From Trichomonas vaginalis G3 (Eukaryota > Parabasalia > Trichomonadida > Trichomonadidae), in NCBI RefSeq assembly GCF_026262505.1, contig NC_067207.1, positions 26,442,082-26,506,081 on the forward strand: DNA of 64,000 nucleotides, in the 5' to 3' direction. The notes below the pieces were generated by a model that was not told where the DNA came from, made no database searches, and worked only from the letters and a program-made list of their open reading frames with translations. Below are positions 60,978 through 64,000 of the stretch, in pieces (position 1 is the stretch's first letter; each line of letters begins with the position of its first letter). Position numbers and translations under genes: made by a program.

Positions 60978-61562
60978 ATGTACGCTGAGTTTGTTGGAGA
61001 AGACCGTTGGGAAACTTGTTTGTTAGATGAGAAATATGAAATTCACTGTTGTGAGTCATTTGAAGTCAGAAACAAAAAGACAAAAAGAGTTTTAAGCGGA
61101 TGGGAGCGAAATGACGGATATGCTATTATGGATATGAGTGGAAAACAATATCTTAAACATGTTGTCATTGCAACTCATTTTATACCGAACCCTAACAATT
61201 TACCTTTTGTAGACCATATAAACCATATAAGAAACGACAATAGACTTGAAAACTTACGTTGGGTCACTTGTTCTGAAAACAATAAGAACAAAAGCAAAAT
61301 TGGAGATATTGTATTCGAATTTGTCGACGAACTAGAAGATGAAACAATTGAAATTACAGACTATGGCGAGCATACGTTTGAGTTTTACTACTATAACGAA
61401 GAACAAGACTCTTTCTACTTTTATACCGGCGTAAACTATAGGAAATTACAAGTATATTTTACTAAGGAAGGCTATGCTTATGTAAACACTAGAGATACAG
61501 ATGGAAAATGCGTTAAAATACTTCTTAACAAATTCAAGAAGCTATATGGCATACCATTTTAA
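60978..61562 (+). CDS. HNH endonuclease (NUMOD4-HNH homing type)
   Basis: 194 residues. N-terminal NUMOD4-like segment (EVRNKKTKRVLSGWERNDGY), then the HNH core VVIATHFIPNPNNLPFVDHI with NHIRNDNRLENLRWVTCSEN, the usual order in phage and virus homing endonucleases. The core HNH residues are present. The leader ATATTTTTTTATTTTATTTG resembles that of KilA-N genes. It lies next to its own short remnant. It may spread itself between elements by cutting copies that lack it. Confidence 0.8.
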   Translation: MYAEFVGEDRWETCLLDEKYEIHCCESFEVRNKKTKRVLSGWERNDGYAIMDMSGKQYLKHVVIATHFIPNPNNLPFVDHINHIRNDNRLENLRWVTCSENNKNKSKIGDIVFEFVDELEDETIEITDYGEHTFEFYYYNEEQDSFYFYTGVNYRKLQVYFTKEGYAYVNTRDTDGKCVKILLNKFKKLYGIPF

Positions 61563-61587
61563 AACAGTATATTTTTACATATATTAA

Positions 61588-62448
61588 ATGTTTCAGGTTG
61601 AAAAACAAAGAACAAAAGTAGCAGATACAAAACCGTTAGACTATATCTATACAAATGCCGGTAGGACTATTTCAGATGAAGAAATTTCATCCCGTTCATA
61701 CAAGTTTGACTATCCAATTCGTTGGCTTCAAAGTCCTTCAGATGCAAAGGCAATAGGATTTAGAAGAGTTTTGTTTTCAAATAGAACGAACGCATTTATG
61801 TTCGCAGTAGATTTTCATGGGCAGTATAAAGGTGATGATGGTCTAATAGACAAATTTGACGAAATGAGAATCTTTACAGTTCGTTCAGACGAAAGTCTTG
61901 AGAAGACTCTAAATGACTTTCAAACTCAAATAAACAAATACTATTGGGAATTTCAAGAAAAATACGACTCTTTACTAAACGGAACGTACTATCTGAAACT
62001 AGAATATGACAAGATGAACTCCACAGTTTCATTTCAAAAGATTGAAATTAACCCTCCAAGAGATACACAGTTTTTATTTTGGCAAGTAGACAAACGTTCT
62101 TGGGCACAATTTCTTCGGTTACTAAACCAGAACGAACCATTACCACCTGACGGTCCTTTTAAATTTATACTTCCACCAGCAGATTTGACAGTTTATAGAA
62201 ACGTGTTCGACCCTCAAAATGTTATATGTCATGCAAGTTTCAGTTCAAGCAACAATAGTTTTCTTTGTATTGGTAAGGACTTTTATGACTTTGCTTCTAA
62301 ATTCTACGAACCACCTAGTAACAGTTTCTCTGACTTTCAAGTTTGGTTCACAACAAACGGTGTGCAGCATATTATTCCATTGTACTATGACTTTTATCTC
62401 GAATTGTCTTTCATATACAACTACGGAAAAGTGCTGAAAAAGTATTGA
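61588..62448 (+). CDS. Structural-like protein B, 286 aa, element 2
   Basis: Nearly identical to 29,249-30,109, same length and motifs. The leader TTTTTACATATATTAA is conserved. Likely structural; not proven. Confidence 0.65.
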   Translation: MFQVEKQRTKVADTKPLDYIYTNAGRTISDEEISSRSYKFDYPIRWLQSPSDAKAIGFRRVLFSNRTNAFMFAVDFHGQYKGDDGLIDKFDEMRIFTVRSDESLEKTLNDFQTQINKYYWEFQEKYDSLLNGTYYLKLEYDKMNSTVSFQKIEINPPRDTQFLFWQVDKRSWAQFLRLLNQNEPLPPDGPFKFILPPADLTVYRNVFDPQNVICHASFSSSNNSFLCIGKDFYDFASKFYEPPSNSFSDFQVWFTTNGVQHIIPLYYDFYLELSFIYNYGKVLKKY

Positions 62449-62457
62449 AAAATACTT

Positions 62458-62700
62458 TTAGGGTAGAAGGTTAGATCTAACCTCTTTTCTAACCTCTTTT
62501 CTACCCTCTTGAATTTTCATGAATTTTGTGCTGAATTCGACAAAAATGAGTTTTTGGTTGAAAGAATACGGTGGAGCCAAAAGTGGCTCGACCTCAAAAC
62601 AAACATTTTGTGAAGAATATACCAACCCGCGGAAAACAGCGGGTTGCTTTTTATACAAAGTTCAACAGGTGAATTTTCATGAATTTCCTTAAGATAGAAA
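62458..62700. repeat. GATC-centred palindrome and KilA-N-derived segment, element 2
   Basis: GGGTAGA-AGGTTA-GATC-TAACCT..TAACCT..TACCCT (GATC at 62,474). Then DNA resembling the KilA-N gene follows, with a palindrome AACCCGC/GCGGGTT (62,624-62,645) in place of the AACCGCC/GGCGGTT palindrome found in element 1. Confidence 0.7.
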
Positions 62701-62982
62701 AAAAGTGAGTTAAAATGAGATGTTTACTGAAGGTGTCACCATGTCACTCGGTCATTTTAACTTCTCTGAAAAAGTGTGACAACATGACATTTTGACAACA
62801 ACACAGGAAATAGATTTCATCGTATATTTTTTGTTAAGACTTCATCGTATATGTTTTGTCAAGACTTCTTCATCGTATATGTTTTGTCGAGATTTTTATC
62901 GTTGTGGTCCGACGGTTAAGCCACAAACGAATGTCCGACGTCCCACCAAAAAATATTTTTTTATTTTTATTGTAAGAACAGT

Positions 62983-63645
62983 ATGACAGTCGAAGCAAAA
63001 ACGTTCACGAACAAATCTAATGGCGAAACATTCACAAAAGGCACTTACAACGGTATTGAAGTCTTACGTAGAGACAAGGATGGTTATATAAATGCAACAA
63101 ATATGTGTCAGCAGTTTAGGAAAGACTTTAGAAAGTTGTTGGAAAATAAGTCCTGGGAAGAGTATTTTAAGGCATTTTGTGAAGAATATAGCAACCGTCG
63201 GAATTCCGGCGGTTGGTTTTTATACAAAATTCATGCAGGAATTCCTGATGAAATCAAACAGGTTAGAGGAACGTATGTAGACCCAAGACTTGTAAACTAT
63301 ATAGCAATGTGGGCTTCTCCAAAATATTGTATAGCAGTTGGAAAAATTTTGGACTCCATAGACAAGAAAGTTCATGAGAAATTAGATGAAGAAGAACTTG
63401 AAGATACAGTAGAGAATGCAAAACCTTTGTTCGAAGAAGAAGTTAGAAAAATGCATGAAAAACAAATAGAACATGAACGTGAGATATGTTCTGGTTATAG
63501 AGACTCGCCATACGAACTAGACCAATGGGAACAAGAAGATTTAAAGAGAGAATTTAGAGAATATGAACTCGCTAAGATAGCATTAGAAGCTGCAGAAAAG
63601 AAGTTAAAAGTTTGGGGTCGTTTTGTACAAAAATATTGTGAGTAA
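62983..63645 (+). CDS. KilA-N DNA-binding protein, element 2
   Basis: 220 residues. Complete KilA-N domain at about residues 17-125: YNGIEVLRRDKDGYINATNM, DPRLVNYIAMWASPKYCIAV and KILDSID. The C-terminal half is a long acidic/basic helix (EEELEDTVENAKPLFEEEVR). Likely a regulator. A palindrome of 22 bp at 63,193-63,214 lies in frame and encodes NRRNSGG. Flanked on both sides by GATC-centred palindromes. The leader TTTTTTTATTTTTATTGTAA is shared with 31,528. Confidence 0.8.
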   Translation: MTVEAKTFTNKSNGETFTKGTYNGIEVLRRDKDGYINATNMCQQFRKDFRKLLENKSWEEYFKAFCEEYSNRRNSGGWFLYKIHAGIPDEIKQVRGTYVDPRLVNYIAMWASPKYCIAVGKILDSIDKKVHEKLDEEELEDTVENAKPLFEEEVRKMHEKQIEHEREICSGYRDSPYELDQWEQEDLKREFREYELAKIALEAAEKKLKVWGRFVQKYCE

Positions 63646-63659
63646 ATGAACCATTTTTT

Positions 63660-64000
63660 TCGACAAAATAATGTTTATGTTAGAATGTTAGATCTAACAT
63701 GTTTTCTAACATGTTTTCTAACATCGTAGAAAACTCATGAATTTTCATGAAATTTACACCAAAAATAATGTTTATGTTAGAATGTTAGATCTAACATGTT
63801 TTCTAACATGTTTTCTAACCTCTTGAATTTTCATGAATTTCTTCGTATATGTTTTGTCAAAACTTCTTCATCGTAAATGTTTTGTCGAAACTTCTTCTTC
63901 GTAATGAGTGTAAACGACCAAAAAATAATGTTTATGTTAGAATGTTAGATCTAACATGTTTTCTAACACGTTTTCTAACATCGTAGAAAACTCAAGAAAA
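63660..64000. repeat. Three GATC-centred TGTTAGA palindromes
   Basis: ATGTTAGAATGTTAGATC followed by TAACATG repeats; GATC at 63,691, 63,788 and 63,948. Same architecture as the AGGTGA family of element 1, but with different arm letters. The rest is sequence like GAATTTTCATGAATTT found beside the other palindromes. Continues to the window end. Confidence 0.8.

Larger units (their letters stand above)
54651..64000 (+). mobile_element. Maverick/Polinton-class element 2 (left part)
   Basis: Begins with a 47-base A-run, then GGTAGTGGGGCTTCCAGG, the same end as element 1. The first 8 kb are collinear with element 1 and very similar, then content differs (HNH gene, a different KilA-N gene). The right end is outside the window. 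Some genes are broken (of the order of five breaks in the visible part). It is probably of similar age to element 1. Confidence 0.9.

Overview
The window looks like nuclear DNA of a trichomonad, most likely Trichomonas vaginalis or a close relative. The signs are: AT-rich DNA with intronless genes; ankyrin proteins with the characteristic N-terminus beginning MSDQD plus a DUF3447-like region; TCAYW initiator motifs 9-26 nt upstream of several start codons; stop codons that often read TAAA; and very large Maverick/Polinton elements. No tRNA, rRNA or CRISPR locus was recognised. All calls come from reading the sequence; no database search was run.

Host part 1 (about 500-22,900) starts with a 500-bp Maverick fragment that abuts a 3'-truncated ankyrin gene. 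Next is a 2.5-kb element with about 430-bp terminal inverted repeats and a series of long hairpins. Then come decayed beta-helix (Pmp-like) surface-protein copies, one carrying a 216-bp TA-flanked MITE, and an unrecognised pseudogene. A block of ordinary genes follows: an STPG-type axonemal protein, a CAMK-like kinase, CDC45, proteasome ATPase Rpt1 and an all-helical repeat protein. Host part 2 (45,714-54,650) holds a Myb gene and a decayed Myb paralog, an ankyrin pseudogene, a third beta-helix gene whose 5' side meets a 689-bp TIR element with an 8-bp target duplication, and a LisH/FOP-like protein.

Two Maverick/Polinton-class elements dominate. Element 1 (22,915-45,711, 22.8 kb) has both termini and a putative TTGATG target duplication. 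Element 2 (54,651 to the window end) is a close relative of its left 9.3 kb. Shared genes are a Dam-like adenine methyltransferase, small membrane-active-looking proteins, a phage-collar-like fibre, a DDE integrase, two paralogous structural-like proteins and KilA-N regulators. Element 1 also shows a packaging ATPase, a superfamily-3 helicase, a double jelly-roll-like capsid protein, a second capsid-like protein and a very large virion-like protein. Element 2 has an HNH endonuclease. No PolB or adenain-like protease was seen. Both elements are treated as fossils: several of their genes are broken and are given as overall spans only.

The most interesting signal is in the Mavericks. GATC is almost absent from them (two sites in 22.8 kb and none in 9.3 kb of visible element 2, outside one repeat class, against roughly one per 300 bp in host DNA nearby). 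It is concentrated at the exact centre of a family of palindromic repeats whose arms differ between loci but stay self-complementary. Because both elements encode a D12-class (Dam-like) methyltransferase and KilA-N DNA-binding proteins, these palindromes could be methylation-sensitive control sites. Further unexplained structure includes a 22-bp-period hairpin array, short palindromes lodged in frame inside KilA-N genes, and hairpin arrays inside the non-Maverick TIR elements.
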